NCBI RefSeq assembly: GCF_002218085.1
Contig: NZ_BDUC01000003.1
Coordinates: 283,666 to 347,665, forward strand
Direction of reading: 5' to 3'
From: Tolypothrix sp. NIES-4075
GTDB lineage: Bacteria; Cyanobacteriota; Cyanobacteriia; Cyanobacteriales; Nostocaceae
DNA length: 64,000 nucleotides
Both the position numbers and the translations under genes were made by a program. The notes under the pieces were generated by a model, which ran no database searches, had not been told where the DNA came from, and saw nothing but the letters and a program-made list of their open reading frames with translations. Of the stretch, positions 1-8,836 are shown in pieces. Within the stretch, counting starts at the first letter, position 1, and every line of letters begins with the position of its first letter.

Positions 1-142
1 TTTTTAATATACGGGAATGAGCGCAGAATTAATGGAGAACGAACCACGTTGGCGAAGCCTCTCGAAGAGAAGAACGCAAAGGACACGAAGGAAAGAGGTT
101 TGGGAGAGTTTTGCGTAAGTTCTAGAAGTAATAAAATCTGTC

Positions 143-220
143 TTCCCCATTCCCCATTCCCCATTACCCATTACCTATTCCCCATTACCCATTACCTATT
201 ACCTATTCCCCATTCCCCAC
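143..220. repeat. Degenerate heptamer repeat array
   Basis: This is a run of seven-base units of the kind CCCCATT, ACCCATT and ACCTATT, as found in long tandemly repeated repetitive (LTRR) sequences of heterocystous cyanobacteria. It ends about 13 bases before the upp start codon, so it forms the leader of that gene. A short open frame through it (49-237) has only low-complexity sequence and is not a gene. Confidence 0.85.
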
Positions 221-233
221 TTTATATAAAAAT

Positions 234-866
234 ATGACAAAAGTAACTTTAATTGACCATCCATTGATTCAGCACAAATTAACACTGATGCGTAAAGCTG
301 AAACTAGTACAGCGAAATTTCGCGTTCTTTTGAAAGAAATTAGCTTGTTGTTGGCTTATGAAGTGACGCGGGATTTTCCGCTGAAACATGAAGTGATAAA
401 AACGCCATTAGCGCCAATGAATGCACCAGTGCTGGCACCGGAAAAAAAGCTGGTGTTAGTTTCGATCATGCGGGCAGGACAGGGCATTTTAGATGGAATG
501 CTGGAGTTAATGCCATCGGTTAGGGTGGGACATGTTGGTTTATATCGCGATCCAAAGACGTTGATTCCGGTGGAGTATTATTTTAAGGTTCCCGATGACG
601 TAGATAAGCGAGATATGCTGGTGGTCGATCCGATGTTGGCTACTGGCAATTCAGCGGTGGCAGCGGTGGAAAGACTGAAATCAACTAATCCGATGTCGAT
701 TAGGTTTGTCTGCTTGCTTGCTGCACCGGAAGGCATTGAGCATTTTTGCGCGGTACATCCTGATGTGCCTTTGTATACGGCAGCGATTGATGACCATTTG
801 GATGAACACGGTTATATTATACCGGGTTTGGGAGATGCAGGCGATCGCTTGTTTGGTACAAAGTAA
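234..866 (+). CDS. upp: Uracil phosphoribosyltransferase
   Basis: The 210-aa product has the usual length and full architecture of type I uracil phosphoribosyltransferase, which joins uracil and PRPP to give UMP in pyrimidine salvage. The PRPP-binding loop VDPMLATGNS lies at about residues 131-140. The uracil-binding C-terminus is present (IIPGLGDAGDRLFG), and SIMRAG near residue 77 is typical of the family. The protein should be cytosolic. The gene stands alone on this strand, preceded by a heptamer array and followed by a 400-base gap. Two BMP-type nucleoside importer gene sets downstream make a salvage role coherent. No strong ribosome-binding site is visible before the ATG. Confidence 0.95.
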   Translation: MTKVTLIDHPLIQHKLTLMRKAETSTAKFRVLLKEISLLLAYEVTRDFPLKHEVIKTPLAPMNAPVLAPEKKLVLVSIMRAGQGILDGMLELMPSVRVGHVGLYRDPKTLIPVEYYFKVPDDVDKRDMLVVDPMLATGNSAVAAVERLKSTNPMSIRFVCLLAAPEGIEHFCAVHPDVPLYTAAIDDHLDEHGYIIPGLGDAGDRLFGTK

Positions 867-1267
867 GTCAATAGTCAGATAAAAAAAGGTAAGAGATAAA
901 AAGTAAGTTTTGTCTTCTTCCTTTTTCCTTATTTTTTGAGATGTGTCTATTGGGGGAGGCAAAAGGTTATCCTAGCCTTCCATGATATTGTTATGTTCAT
1001 ATTTTGCAATAAAGCTTGATAAATAATATTCATAGTTAATATTGCAAACAAATGGGCATTTACTAAACAACGACTTCAATAAACCAATAATTTTTAAACC
1101 TACATGTGGGTTTTATCAGTGTGACTGTTACTTTAATTACCTGAATGCTAGATATCAGAGTTGAAAAGTTTTCTGAGACTTCATCTGAATTGATAGCAAA
1201 TACATCATTAATAAAAAAATAACTTTATCTTTTTTCAAGAGAGTTATCTAAAATTAAGAAATTATTT
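867..1267. other. Intergenic gap, no gene seen
   Basis: This AT-rich stretch separates upp from the DUF2294 gene. No coding frame, tRNA or clear terminator is visible. It presumably carries the promoter of the downstream gene, but I cannot point to convincing -35 and -10 elements. Confidence 0.5.
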
Positions 1268-1672
1268 ATGGCTAAACCAACAATTGGACAATTAGAACGA
1301 GAAATATCACAGCGTATTGGTTTTTTATATAATACTCAACTTGGGCTACGTCCTAGCAAAGTTATTTGTCATTGCTTTGATAAAGAAATTGTCGTTACTT
1401 TAGAAGATTCTGTTACTTTAGTTGAGCAAACTCTTGTTGATGGGAATTATAGGAAATTAGCTGAAGAAGTTAGAGTGAATTTAAATAAAATAATTAAGCC
1501 ACAAATTAAAGCTTTGATTGAGGAAATTATTCACAGAAATGTGATAGATATAATTAGCAATTCCAGTTTAGCAACTAATCGAACTGGTATAATTGCTATT
1601 TTGGAACAGTCCCCAGCGGTTCGCAATCCGGAAGCTATTCCGAAAGTTGATTTGAATAGTGTAAGCGATTGA
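1268..1672 (+). CDS. DUF2294 family protein
   Basis: The 134-aa product resembles the DUF2294 family of small soluble bacterial proteins of unknown role. It has an N-terminal helix (IGQLEREISQRIGFLYNTQLGLRPSK), a central strand segment with the DxxVTLVEQTL pattern, and a helix ending in the INxxIxPQIKALIEEI-type stretch. No signal peptide or membrane segment is present. The start is the only in-frame ATG near the beginning and has no obvious Shine-Dalgarno sequence. The gene converges with the permease gene whose stop lies nine bases beyond. Family assignment is by recalled similarity, and no function should be inferred. Confidence 0.7.
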   Translation: MAKPTIGQLEREISQRIGFLYNTQLGLRPSKVICHCFDKEIVVTLEDSVTLVEQTLVDGNYRKLAEEVRVNLNKIIKPQIKALIEEIIHRNVIDIISNSSLATNRTGIIAILEQSPAVRNPEAIPKVDLNSVSD

Positions 1673-1680
1673 GATATTTA

Positions 1681-2616
1681 CTAACGCTTTTGATTTTCGG
1701 GAAAATAAGCGATACCTAAAGCTGCTGGTGGTGTGGATTTTCCTTTTTTGCTAACGAGGGCAAATAAGGCGATCGCATACGGTAACATTACCAAAAATTG
1801 ATAGGGAATATTCGCACCCAATGCCTGTATTCTTAATTGTAAAGCTTCCGTTGCCCCAAACAACAAACAAGCTAAGGCTGTACTTACAGGATGCCATCTA
1901 CCAAAAATTAAAGCAGCGATCGCAATAAATCCTTTGCCAGCACTCATCCCTTCCGCAAAAAACTTTATCTGTACTAAAGTAAGATAAGCTCCTCCCAAAC
2001 TCGCAAGGCATCCACTGATTATCACAGCAGTGTAACGCACACTTTGCACCGAAACACCAGCCGTATCCGCTGCCCGTGGATATTCTCCTACAGATCGCAA
2101 AGTTAGACCAAAGCTAGTATAAAACAAAATGTATGTAGTTAAAGCAATTATTATTAATAATAAATATACCAAAATATCTTGCTGTAACAAAGCGCCAATT
2201 AGAGGAATATTGGCAAAACCGGGAATAATAATTGCTGCAATTCCGGGCAATTGTTGAGCTATACCACCACTAAATATTAGCCGCGCTAAAAAAGATGTTA
2301 ACCCAGCTGCGACAAGATTAATTGCTAACCCAGATACCAACTGATCGACGCGCAAAGTTACACATAAAAAAGCATGAAGTAAACCGACGATTCCCCCAGC
2401 AATCAAGGCAGCGATTACACCAATCCACGGATTATCTGTGTAAAAGGTGGCAGCAGCACTGGTGAAAGCACCTGTAAGCAACATTCCTTCTAAGCCAATA
2501 TTTAGCACTCCTGAACGTTCAGAATAAAGTCCTCCCAAAGCAGCGAATGCGAGGGGGACGGCTAAACGTAGGGTAGCAACGAGGTAATCTGAGAAGAAAT
2601 TAAGATTGTTATTCAT
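1681..2616 (-). CDS. BMP-type ABC transporter permease (system 1, second permease)
   Basis: The 311-aa product is a polytopic membrane protein of the BPD_transp_2 type, the smaller of the two permeases (NupQ-like) in importers that work with BMP-family binding proteins. The N-terminal AFAALGGLYSERSGVLNIGLEGMLL is the family hallmark, followed by about eight hydrophobic helices. The frame stays open to 2691, but I prefer the ATG at 2616. The extra 25 codons read through an 'ACGCAGAGT'-type intergenic repeat, and the family normally starts close to the hallmark. It is the last gene of system 1, 61 bases after the partner permease. Its probable substrate class is nucleosides or nucleobases. Confidence 0.85.
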   Translation of the reverse strand: MNNNLNFFSDYLVATLRLAVPLAFAALGGLYSERSGVLNIGLEGMLLTGAFTSAAATFYTDNPWIGVIAALIAGGIVGLLHAFLCVTLRVDQLVSGLAINLVAAGLTSFLARLIFSGGIAQQLPGIAAIIIPGFANIPLIGALLQQDILVYLLLIIIALTTYILFYTSFGLTLRSVGEYPRAADTAGVSVQSVRYTAVIISGCLASLGGAYLTLVQIKFFAEGMSAGKGFIAIAALIFGRWHPVSTALACLLFGATEALQLRIQALGANIPYQFLVMLPYAIALFALVSKKGKSTPPAALGIAYFPENQKR

Positions 2617-2677
2617 TATTTTGAATTTAAACGCAGAGTATCGCTGAGGAAAGCGCAAAGGTTCGCAAAGCAATACT

Positions 2678-3724
2678 TTAAACTTCTGCATCCTTCTGCG
2701 TTTTAATTACTCTTTCCATTGCCAGACTAATAGCAATAAACAATACAGTCAAACCTTGAATAGCATAAATCACAGTTACGGGGACACCTGCGCTGCGTTG
2801 CATGACATTGGCACCACTACGTAGTGCTGCGAAAAATAGAGAAGTTAATATTACACCAAAAACACTACCGCGACTGAGAAAAGCGATCGCGATCGCATCA
2901 AAACCATAACCTGATGATACTTGTTCAAACAAGCGATACTTCAACCCCATCACCTCAGAAGCACCCGCTAAACCAGCTAAACCACCCGCTAACGTCATTA
3001 CTAACATAATGGTGCGTTGGACGGAAATACCAGCGTAACGGGCAGCGGTGGGGTTGAATCCGACGGCGGTGATTTGGTATCCTAAAGGCGATCGCATCAA
3101 CAATACCCACAATATCCCCGCCGCCATTAACCCCAACAAAATTCCCGCATGTGCCAAACTTCCTGGTAAAATAATTGGTAACTGTGCAGATTTGGCTATT
3201 AATGGCGAATAAGGACTAGGCGCGTTTGCTGCTTTCAAAGGATTCTGCACCAGATAGCTGACTAAGTTGATGGCAATGTAGTTTAGCAGCAACGTGGTAA
3301 TTACCTCATTCACTCCCCGCACTGCTTTGAGATAACCGGGAATCCAACCCCAAACTCCACCAAAAACAAACCCTGCGAAAAGCGCTAAAGGTATGTGAAT
3401 AAATGCGGGTAAATTTTGCACGTATAACCCCATCAAAGCACTTCCCAACGCACCGAGATAAATTTGTCCTTCACCACCAATATTAAATTGACCGGCACGC
3501 AAAGCTACCAATACACCCAAACTAGTTAATAATAGCGGTGCCATTTTGGTAAGCGTGTTACCAAAGCCAAAGTAAGTTGAGAGAGATTCTTGAAATAAAG
3601 CGGTGTATGCAGCGATTGGGTTAGCGCCGGCGAGTATGATGAGAATTGCACCAACGATGAGAGAAGATGCGATCGCGATTAGCGGTGAGATGATTGGTAA
3701 AAGTTGAATGCGGTTAGGTTGCAT
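2678..3724 (-). CDS. BMP-type ABC transporter permease (system 1, first permease)
   Basis: The 348-aa polytopic protein is the larger permease (NupP-like) of the BMP-type importer. It has an N-terminal helix (residues 10-32), the family segment ALRAGQFNIGGEGQIYLGAL near residue 75, and about eight further hydrophobic helices. It would form the heterodimeric channel with the product of the next gene. It follows the DUF1877 gene by eight bases on the same strand, so it is probably co-transcribed with genes unrelated to transport. The ATPase and binding protein of the same system lie upstream (4716-7469). A nucleoside or nucleobase substrate is inferred from family and neighbours. Confidence 0.87.
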   Translation of the reverse strand: MQPNRIQLLPIISPLIAIASSLIVGAILIILAGANPIAAYTALFQESLSTYFGFGNTLTKMAPLLLTSLGVLVALRAGQFNIGGEGQIYLGALGSALMGLYVQNLPAFIHIPLALFAGFVFGGVWGWIPGYLKAVRGVNEVITTLLLNYIAINLVSYLVQNPLKAANAPSPYSPLIAKSAQLPIILPGSLAHAGILLGLMAAGILWVLLMRSPLGYQITAVGFNPTAARYAGISVQRTIMLVMTLAGGLAGLAGASEVMGLKYRLFEQVSSGYGFDAIAIAFLSRGSVFGVILTSLFFAALRSGANVMQRSAGVPVTVIYAIQGLTVLFIAISLAMERVIKTQKDAEV

Positions 3725-3732
3725 ATAATTAT

Positions 3733-4404
3733 CTAACCGAAGTCGAGAAACATAGCATTTCCCTTTTCAGCAGCATCTTGGTAATACCTCACAAGAGAAT
3801 TATAAGTATAGTCCAACAAATGATCGTAACTATCTTCTTTCAAACCTTTAAATTTCAATCTTTCCCTAATCATGGACTGGGTAAATTTTGATAAAGCCTC
3901 GGCTATTTTTTTTACTTCATCAGCAGTTAAATATAGTAAAGGCATATCACCAGCATAATATTCTATTCCCTTTCCCCCAAACACAGCATTAATTAAAGGT
4001 AGATTATCCTGTTGATTTTTACTAACAATTAAACCCATTTGATGAACATATTCATCATAAAAATCATATCCTGTTAGCAAAAAAATCATTGGACGCCAAG
4101 TTTTATCAATGTCTAAATATTTAGCTTTTCCTTCAGCGATAATCAGAGGAATGTCTTCTTTTAGCTTCTCAAACTCGTCTGGCTTTTCTTTTATTAATCT
4201 TTCCAATGTCTCTGCTGCCAAATTTGTGAACTCATTAAACCACTCAACATCATCAGAATCATCTGGATTAATCGTAAACTCATGCCAAAATGGTGAGTCT
4301 GGGAGGTATTTTGCATCTAAAAATAACTCTACAAAGTCAGGATATTCTTTTAACTTCTCCAACAGGTAGGGAGATACTTGCTTAAGTTCTAATATTATTC
4401 CCAT
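3733..4404 (-). CDS. DUF1877 (YfbM-like) family protein
   Basis: The 223-aa soluble protein resembles the YfbM/DUF1877 family. It starts MGIILELKQVSPYLLEKLK and later has the family-like stretch LYLTADEVKKIAEALSKF (about residues 155-172). Its biochemical function is unknown. The open frame begins six codons earlier, but the ATG at 4404 has an AGGAG eight bases upstream, which decides the start. The gene lies between the ATPase and permease genes of ABC system 1, directly after a 63-aa gene, and is likely a later insertion into that gene set. No signal peptide is present. The family call is by recall, without alignment. Confidence 0.65.
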   Translation of the reverse strand: MGIILELKQVSPYLLEKLKEYPDFVELFLDAKYLPDSPFWHEFTINPDDSDDVEWFNEFTNLAAETLERLIKEKPDEFEKLKEDIPLIIAEGKAKYLDIDKTWRPMIFLLTGYDFYDEYVHQMGLIVSKNQQDNLPLINAVFGGKGIEYYAGDMPLLYLTADEVKKIAEALSKFTQSMIRERLKFKGLKEDSYDHLLDYTYNSLVRYYQDAAEKGNAMFLDFG

Positions 4405-4477
4405 ACCTAACACTCCTATCAAGAGCGAACAACCGTAATCTTATACTACATTAAGCGATCGCCCTCACCAACAGCCA

Positions 4478-4669
4478 TTAACCTTTGTTTTCAAAGTGTT
4501 GTGACTGAATCGTTGGTATTTCCTCAGCAGTTAAAGTAACGACCTTACCATCTTGCATAATACTAATAGATTGACCTAACTTGCGATGTCGTTCAATCGC
4601 TTCTGCAATTGCTGCTTTTACTCCAGCATTAATTTTACTGTGCAAGGTTCTCATTTCTTCTTCAGTCAT
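4478..4669 (-). CDS. Small hypothetical protein, 63 aa
   Basis: I do not recognise a family. The product is a short, charged, mostly helical protein (KINAGVKAAIAEAIERHRKL) followed by a strand-like piece with DGKVVTLTAEEIP, a layout seen in small antitoxin-like or adaptor proteins. The open frame begins seven codons earlier, but the ATG at 4669 has a GGAGG seven bases upstream and is the clear start. The gene precedes the DUF1877 gene on the same strand by 73 bases, inside the ABC system 1 set. A toxin-antitoxin relation of the pair is only a guess from size and adjacency. Confidence 0.6.
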   Translation of the reverse strand: MTEEEMRTLHSKINAGVKAAIAEAIERHRKLGQSISIMQDGKVVTLTAEEIPTIQSQHFENKG

Positions 4670-4715
4670 TGATTTGCCTCCAAAATTCATCTTATAAAAT
4701 AAAAGTTAGCAGTTA

Positions 4716-6179
4716 TTACTCCCCTTGTCCCCCTCCCCCAGCCATCAACAAACCAATTTCCTCAACTGTCGCACTCGCTGCATCTAAAATATCGAGAAAC
4801 TCACCTCTGTAGATTACGGCAATGCGATCGCTCATTGCCATCACTTCCTCTAACTCAGTAGAAATATACAAAATTGCCGCACCGCGTTTTCTTTCTGCCA
4901 ATAAGCGAGAATGCACTGCTTGAGTTGCCCCCACATCTAATCCCCGTGTCGGTTGCATTGCGACAATTAACAGCGGTTCTCCCGTCAATTCTCGCGCTAA
5001 CACCACCTTTTGTTGATTTCCTCCCGACAAGTGACTTACCTTCACATCTTCCCCCGTTGCCCGAATATCAAACTCTTGCATTGCAGACTTAGCGTGATTT
5101 TTAATTGCTTCTTTCTGCAAAAAAAAGCGACGACAAAAAGGCAACTTTTTAAACGTCTTCAAAATCAGGTTTTGGGCAATACTAAATTGCAATACCAAAC
5201 CCATTTTTTGCCTATCTTCGGGAATGTAACCGATATTTTTAACGGCAAACTCGATTTGACCGCTTTTAACACTTTGCATGGCGATCGCATCTGCTAATTC
5301 TCGCTGTCCATTGCCATCTACACCCGCGATTCCTAAAATTTCTCCTGCCCGAAGTTGAAATGAAATATTACGCACAGCAGTAATATTTCGCTCATCTACA
5401 ACTTGTAAATTCTGCACCGATAAGACAACTTTACCTGGTGAAACGGCTGATTTATTTAACTGTAAAACAACTTCACGTCCCACCATCAATTCTGCTAATT
5501 GTTGAGGTGTAGCTTGTTGAGTATTTGTATTTGCTACTACCTTTCCCCGTCGCAACACCGTTACCGTGTCGCAGAGATTCATCACTTCATCAAGCTTGTG
5601 ACTGATAAAAATAATTGTGTTTCCATTTGCTGCAAGTTGGCGGAGAATAGCAATTAAAGATTTCACTTCTGGTGGTGTTAATACTGCTGTCGGTTCATCC
5701 AAAATCAACAACTTTGCTTGACGATAAAGAACTTTGAGAATTTCTACTCGCTGTTGCGCTCCTACTGGTAAATCTGCTACTCTCATACTGGGGTCAATTT
5801 CTAATTTATAAGCTTGGGATAAAGCAGCGATTTCTTGCTGTTTTTGCCGCAGATTTAAACGCCAGCTTTTCTCAGTTCCCAGAATGATATTTTCGGTGAC
5901 GGTTAACTGAGGTACAAGCATGAAGTGTTGGTGAATCATGCCGATACCTTGATTAATTGCGTCTTTTGAAGATGCAAAATTTACTTTTTTTTCTTGTATA
6001 TAAATTTGACCTTCGTCAGGTTGATATAAACCACTAATGATGTTCATTAAAGTGGTTTTACCTGCTCCATTTTCACCTAAAATTGCGTGAATTCCAGGTT
6101 CAATGCTTAGGCTAATGTTATCGTTAGCAATAAATGAACCAAAGCGTTTGGTGATTTTTTCTAAACGTAAATATGACAT
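4716..6179 (-). CDS. BMP-type ABC transporter ATP-binding protein (system 1)
   Basis: The 487-aa protein carries two tandem ABC domains, as in NupO-type and sugar-importer ATPases. The first domain has a full Walker A (GENGAGKTT, residues 35-43), the signature-like LPVGAQQRVEI and Walker B LLILDEPTAVLTP. The second has the degenerate Walker A GVDGNGQREL usual for this family and an intact LSGGNQQKV signature. It should energise import through the permeases at 1681-3724, with the binding protein at 6423-7469 delivering substrate. It follows the binding-protein gene by 243 bases and precedes the 63-aa gene by 46 bases. Confidence 0.9.
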   Translation of the reverse strand: MSYLRLEKITKRFGSFIANDNISLSIEPGIHAILGENGAGKTTLMNIISGLYQPDEGQIYIQEKKVNFASSKDAINQGIGMIHQHFMLVPQLTVTENIILGTEKSWRLNLRQKQQEIAALSQAYKLEIDPSMRVADLPVGAQQRVEILKVLYRQAKLLILDEPTAVLTPPEVKSLIAILRQLAANGNTIIFISHKLDEVMNLCDTVTVLRRGKVVANTNTQQATPQQLAELMVGREVVLQLNKSAVSPGKVVLSVQNLQVVDERNITAVRNISFQLRAGEILGIAGVDGNGQRELADAIAMQSVKSGQIEFAVKNIGYIPEDRQKMGLVLQFSIAQNLILKTFKKLPFCRRFFLQKEAIKNHAKSAMQEFDIRATGEDVKVSHLSGGNQQKVVLARELTGEPLLIVAMQPTRGLDVGATQAVHSRLLAERKRGAAILYISTELEEVMAMSDRIAVIYRGEFLDILDAASATVEEIGLLMAGGGGQGE

Positions 6180-6194
6180 TGCGTGTTGTAGTTG

Positions 6195-6395
6195 TGTTAA
6201 ATTTCACGCAAAGACGCAGAGTCGCAGAGAAAAACTTTGCGTGAGGCTTTAATTGTTAAAGGATGTTTGGAAAGTCGTAAAGTTTACCGAAGAACCCCTC
6301 TCCAAACCTCTCCCCCACGGGGGGAGAGGCTTTGAAACCCCCATTATCTTGCTCTTAAGGGGGGTAGGGGGGTTAGGTTTCGGAGGTATTAATGT
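6195..6395. repeat. Intergenic repeats between binding-protein and ATPase genes
   Basis: Two repeat types are visible. At about 6200-6245 is an 'ACGCAGAGTCGCAGAG...CTTTGCGTG' element that forms a loose hairpin. At about 6293-6385 is a G/C-run element with AACCCCTCTCC and GGGGTAGGGGGGTTAGGTT-like arms. Related elements occur elsewhere in the window, so these are dispersed intergenic repeats. They may act as an attenuating hairpin between the two genes. Confidence 0.6.
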
Positions 6396-6422
6396 TAATA
6401 ACAATACTTTTCAAACATCCTC

Positions 6423-7469
6423 TTAAACTGTCGCTTTTTTTGCACAGCGGGTATCTTTATTACCGTCTTTGCAATTTTCAAAGGTGATTTTTTTATCAAC
6501 AATTTCTTGTTTTGTATTTAATGCTTTCTGCTTAACTGCTGCTGGGACAATTTTGTTAAAGTTTCCTAAGTTTAAAATATCTGGTCTTTCTAAACCAATT
6601 GTATATATTTGCCCTTTTAATTGTTTCTGTTTTGCTAATTCTGCTAAATATGCGATCGCTAAATCCATTCGCTTCACAGCACTGGTTAAAACGGCTTTTG
6701 GGGCTACTTCTAGTTGGTCTTTTGTATTCCCAAAAGCATAAATACCTTTATCTGCGGCTGTTTGTAACACAGCAGGTGAGGAATTATCTAACCATTGATA
6801 GATGACATCAGCGCCAGCATAAATCAACGCTAAAGTAGCTTCTTTGCCTTTAGCAACATCATTCCAATCACCTGTAAAAGTAGGGATAATTTGTATATTT
6901 GGCTTAACTGATTTTGCCCCTAATTCAAATCCGCGTAATTCATCTTCAGTAGCGGGGAATTTTTCTCCAGCAATGTAAGCCATTTTATTAGATTTAGTTA
7001 GGGAAGCGCCAATAATTCCACACAAATAGCTGACTTGCAGATGATCTATTCGTAAAGCGGCAATATTTTCTCCTTTAAGATTACCATTGACGCAGACAAA
7101 AAACGTATTGGGAAATTGGGCAGCGATTTGTTCTACAGATGCGTCAAATTGTCCGCCGTGGGCAAATATTATATTGTAGCCCCTACGAGCGAAATCACTT
7201 AAAGTTTCGGCTTGGTCTGCTTGCGCTACCTTTTCGACAAAGTTAACTTCTGCACCCAGCTTTTGTTTGGCAAGGTTGACACCTTCGTAACCAGATTGAT
7301 TCCAGGCTTTGTCAGTGATGGTACCAGGAAGTGCGATCGCTATCTTAAATTTTTCACCACCACCTGCTGTGGGTGTCGTTGTTTGATTGCTACTGCAAGC
7401 TTTTAGCAGTAAACTGGTGCTAAAGGCAACTGAACTATATAGAAATTGACGCCGATTCAATATCGCCAT
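6423..7469 (-). CDS. BMP-family substrate-binding lipoprotein (system 1)
   Basis: The 348-aa protein belongs to the BMP/PnrA family of periplasmic binding proteins, which capture nucleosides or nucleobases for ABC import. It begins with a twin-arginine motif (NRRQFLYSS) and a hydrophobic stretch ending in a lipobox-like LLKAC, so it is probably a Tat-exported lipoprotein. KIAIALPGTITDKAWNQSGYEG opens the mature domain and is typical of the family, and GADVIYQWLDNSSPAVLQTA is the second characteristic block. It is the first gene of system 1 on the minus strand. No perfect NtcA box was found in the 130 bases upstream. The exact ligand cannot be read from the sequence. Confidence 0.88.
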   Translation of the reverse strand: MAILNRRQFLYSSVAFSTSLLLKACSSNQTTTPTAGGGEKFKIAIALPGTITDKAWNQSGYEGVNLAKQKLGAEVNFVEKVAQADQAETLSDFARRGYNIIFAHGGQFDASVEQIAAQFPNTFFVCVNGNLKGENIAALRIDHLQVSYLCGIIGASLTKSNKMAYIAGEKFPATEDELRGFELGAKSVKPNIQIIPTFTGDWNDVAKGKEATLALIYAGADVIYQWLDNSSPAVLQTAADKGIYAFGNTKDQLEVAPKAVLTSAVKRMDLAIAYLAELAKQKQLKGQIYTIGLERPDILNLGNFNKIVPAAVKQKALNTKQEIVDKKITFENCKDGNKDTRCAKKATV

Positions 7470-7602
7470 ACACTAGCCCTGAGATTGTTAGTTAATCAAT
7501 GTGAAAGTCCACGCAGGCAAACGCGAATTTTCCGACTCTTGACTGAAGACATTGTGACATACAGCAAGGAAACTGAAAAAGTAAGCTCAAACATATACCC
7601 AA

Positions 7603-8052
7603 ATGCAATACATAAAAAAGAACAAAGAACTTTTACGTGTCATCCTTGCAGTATGTATCATCATAGTTGGAATAACGCACTTTACCGTTGCCGATCAATA
7701 TGCAAGAATAGTACCGCCGCAACTCCCCAATCCATTGGGATTAGTTTATCTGAGTGGCTTTTATGAAATTTTGGGTGGTATCGGTTTATTAGTTCCCCCT
7801 CTAAGTCAACCCGCTGCTTGGGGTTTAATTGCTCTTTTTATTGCTGTTTACCCGGCTAATATCAACATGGCGGTTAATCACATTAAAATAGACCATGTAC
7901 CAGATTCAAACTTGTTACAAGCGATAAGACTGCCCTTACAAGCGGTTTTAATTGCATGGGCTTGGTGGTATACAAAACCGAGCGATAGAGAAAAACAAGC
8001 TTCAATTATTCCTAAATCTCTTATTCCTAAAGAACTAGAATTTTTAGAGTGA
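7603..8052 (+). CDS. DoxX-family small membrane protein
   Basis: The 149-aa product has four hydrophobic helices (about residues 10-30, 46-66, 70-88 and 108-126) and resembles the DoxX/MauE group. The loop PPQLPNPLGLVYLSGFYEILGG carries the family's PxxxP and YLSGxxE pattern. DoxX-like proteins are linked to quinone or thiol redox steps, but no specific activity can be assigned here. The gene is divergent from the binding-protein gene of system 1 and stands alone. Confidence 0.75.
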   Translation: MQYIKKNKELLRVILAVCIIIVGITHFTVADQYARIVPPQLPNPLGLVYLSGFYEILGGIGLLVPPLSQPAAWGLIALFIAVYPANINMAVNHIKIDHVPDSNLLQAIRLPLQAVLIAWAWWYTKPSDREKQASIIPKSLIPKELEFLE

Positions 8053-8340
8053 GTTTTTGACATACCTGTTGTTAACCCTCTTTTAAAAGGCTTGTCATTA
8101 CCAACATGATTTAAAAACGTGAATTTGTCTAAAGCTTTGTTACGCCTCAGACTTAAGTAGTATCGGCTAAACGTACTTTTAAATAATTAGAGTCGGATTT
8201 ATCCGACTTCAGCTGTTAGCCTGGGACTTAAGTCCCCGACGGGATACTTCACAACCGATGATTTAGAGATGTTGGTAATAGTAAGTCCTAAAAAAAGACG
8301 GTTTCAAAAGTAAAATAATTAGGGAGCAAGCAGGTTTGAT

Positions 8341-8835
8341 ATGAGTACAGCAAATACAGTACAACAATTGCAGGCAGAATGGGTAACACCAGAAAATTTT
8401 CGTCGTTATGGACAAGTTATTTTTGCCAGTAAGGACGGGAAAGCTTACGATACTAAAGATGCCCAGTTAAACCTGCAAAATGGAATTCCCCGCTTTTATA
8501 TTATGCGATTGCAACGCCGAGGGCGGAAGTTTTACACAATTACTCGGCATATGCAATGCACTCAATGTTTGGGTTCTTTGTCAGGAAAGGATTGGTTAAT
8601 TGCGGTTTGTCCTCCTGATAATAATATTGATGAACCAGCTTTAGAAGAGATTGCAGCTTTCCGCATTCCGGGAAATTGTTTTATTAAGTTAGAGGTGGGA
8701 ACTTGGCACGCAGGACCATATTTTGAGCATGAGTTTGTCGATTTTTATAATTTAGAATTGAGTGATACGAATGTGGTGGATCATTTCACTCATGATTTTG
8801 TTAAGAGTCATCAGTTAGAGTTTGAGATGGTCTAG
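8341..8835 (+). CDS. Ureidoglycolate lyase (AllA)-family protein
   Basis: The 164-aa protein matches the AllA cupin-like family, whose founder converts ureidoglycolate to glyoxylate and urea in purine breakdown. Visible family blocks are ITRHMQCTQCLGSLSGKDWL (near 60-80), the AVCPPDN strand, and KLEVGTWHAGPYFEHEFVDF with the conserved G-T-W-H (near 122-125). GGAG lies about 14 bases before the ATG. Its position next to two nucleobase-type importers and urease accessory genes supports purine-nitrogen use. Members outside enterobacteria may act on other substrates, so the exact reaction is uncertain. The stop abuts the convergent permease gene with one base between. Confidence 0.78.
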   Translation: MSTANTVQQLQAEWVTPENFRRYGQVIFASKDGKAYDTKDAQLNLQNGIPRFYIMRLQRRGRKFYTITRHMQCTQCLGSLSGKDWLIAVCPPDNNIDEPALEEIAAFRIPGNCFIKLEVGTWHAGPYFEHEFVDFYNLELSDTNVVDHFTHDFVKSHQLEFEMV

Positions 8836-8836
8836 T

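Noticed and set aside
49..237. 62-codon frame before upp
   Set aside because: It reads dispersed repeat and heptamer array sequence and has no protein character.
7470..7602. NtcA box before importer 1
   Set aside because: GTA and TAC triplets occur but not at the eight-base spacing, so only the formamidase site was kept.
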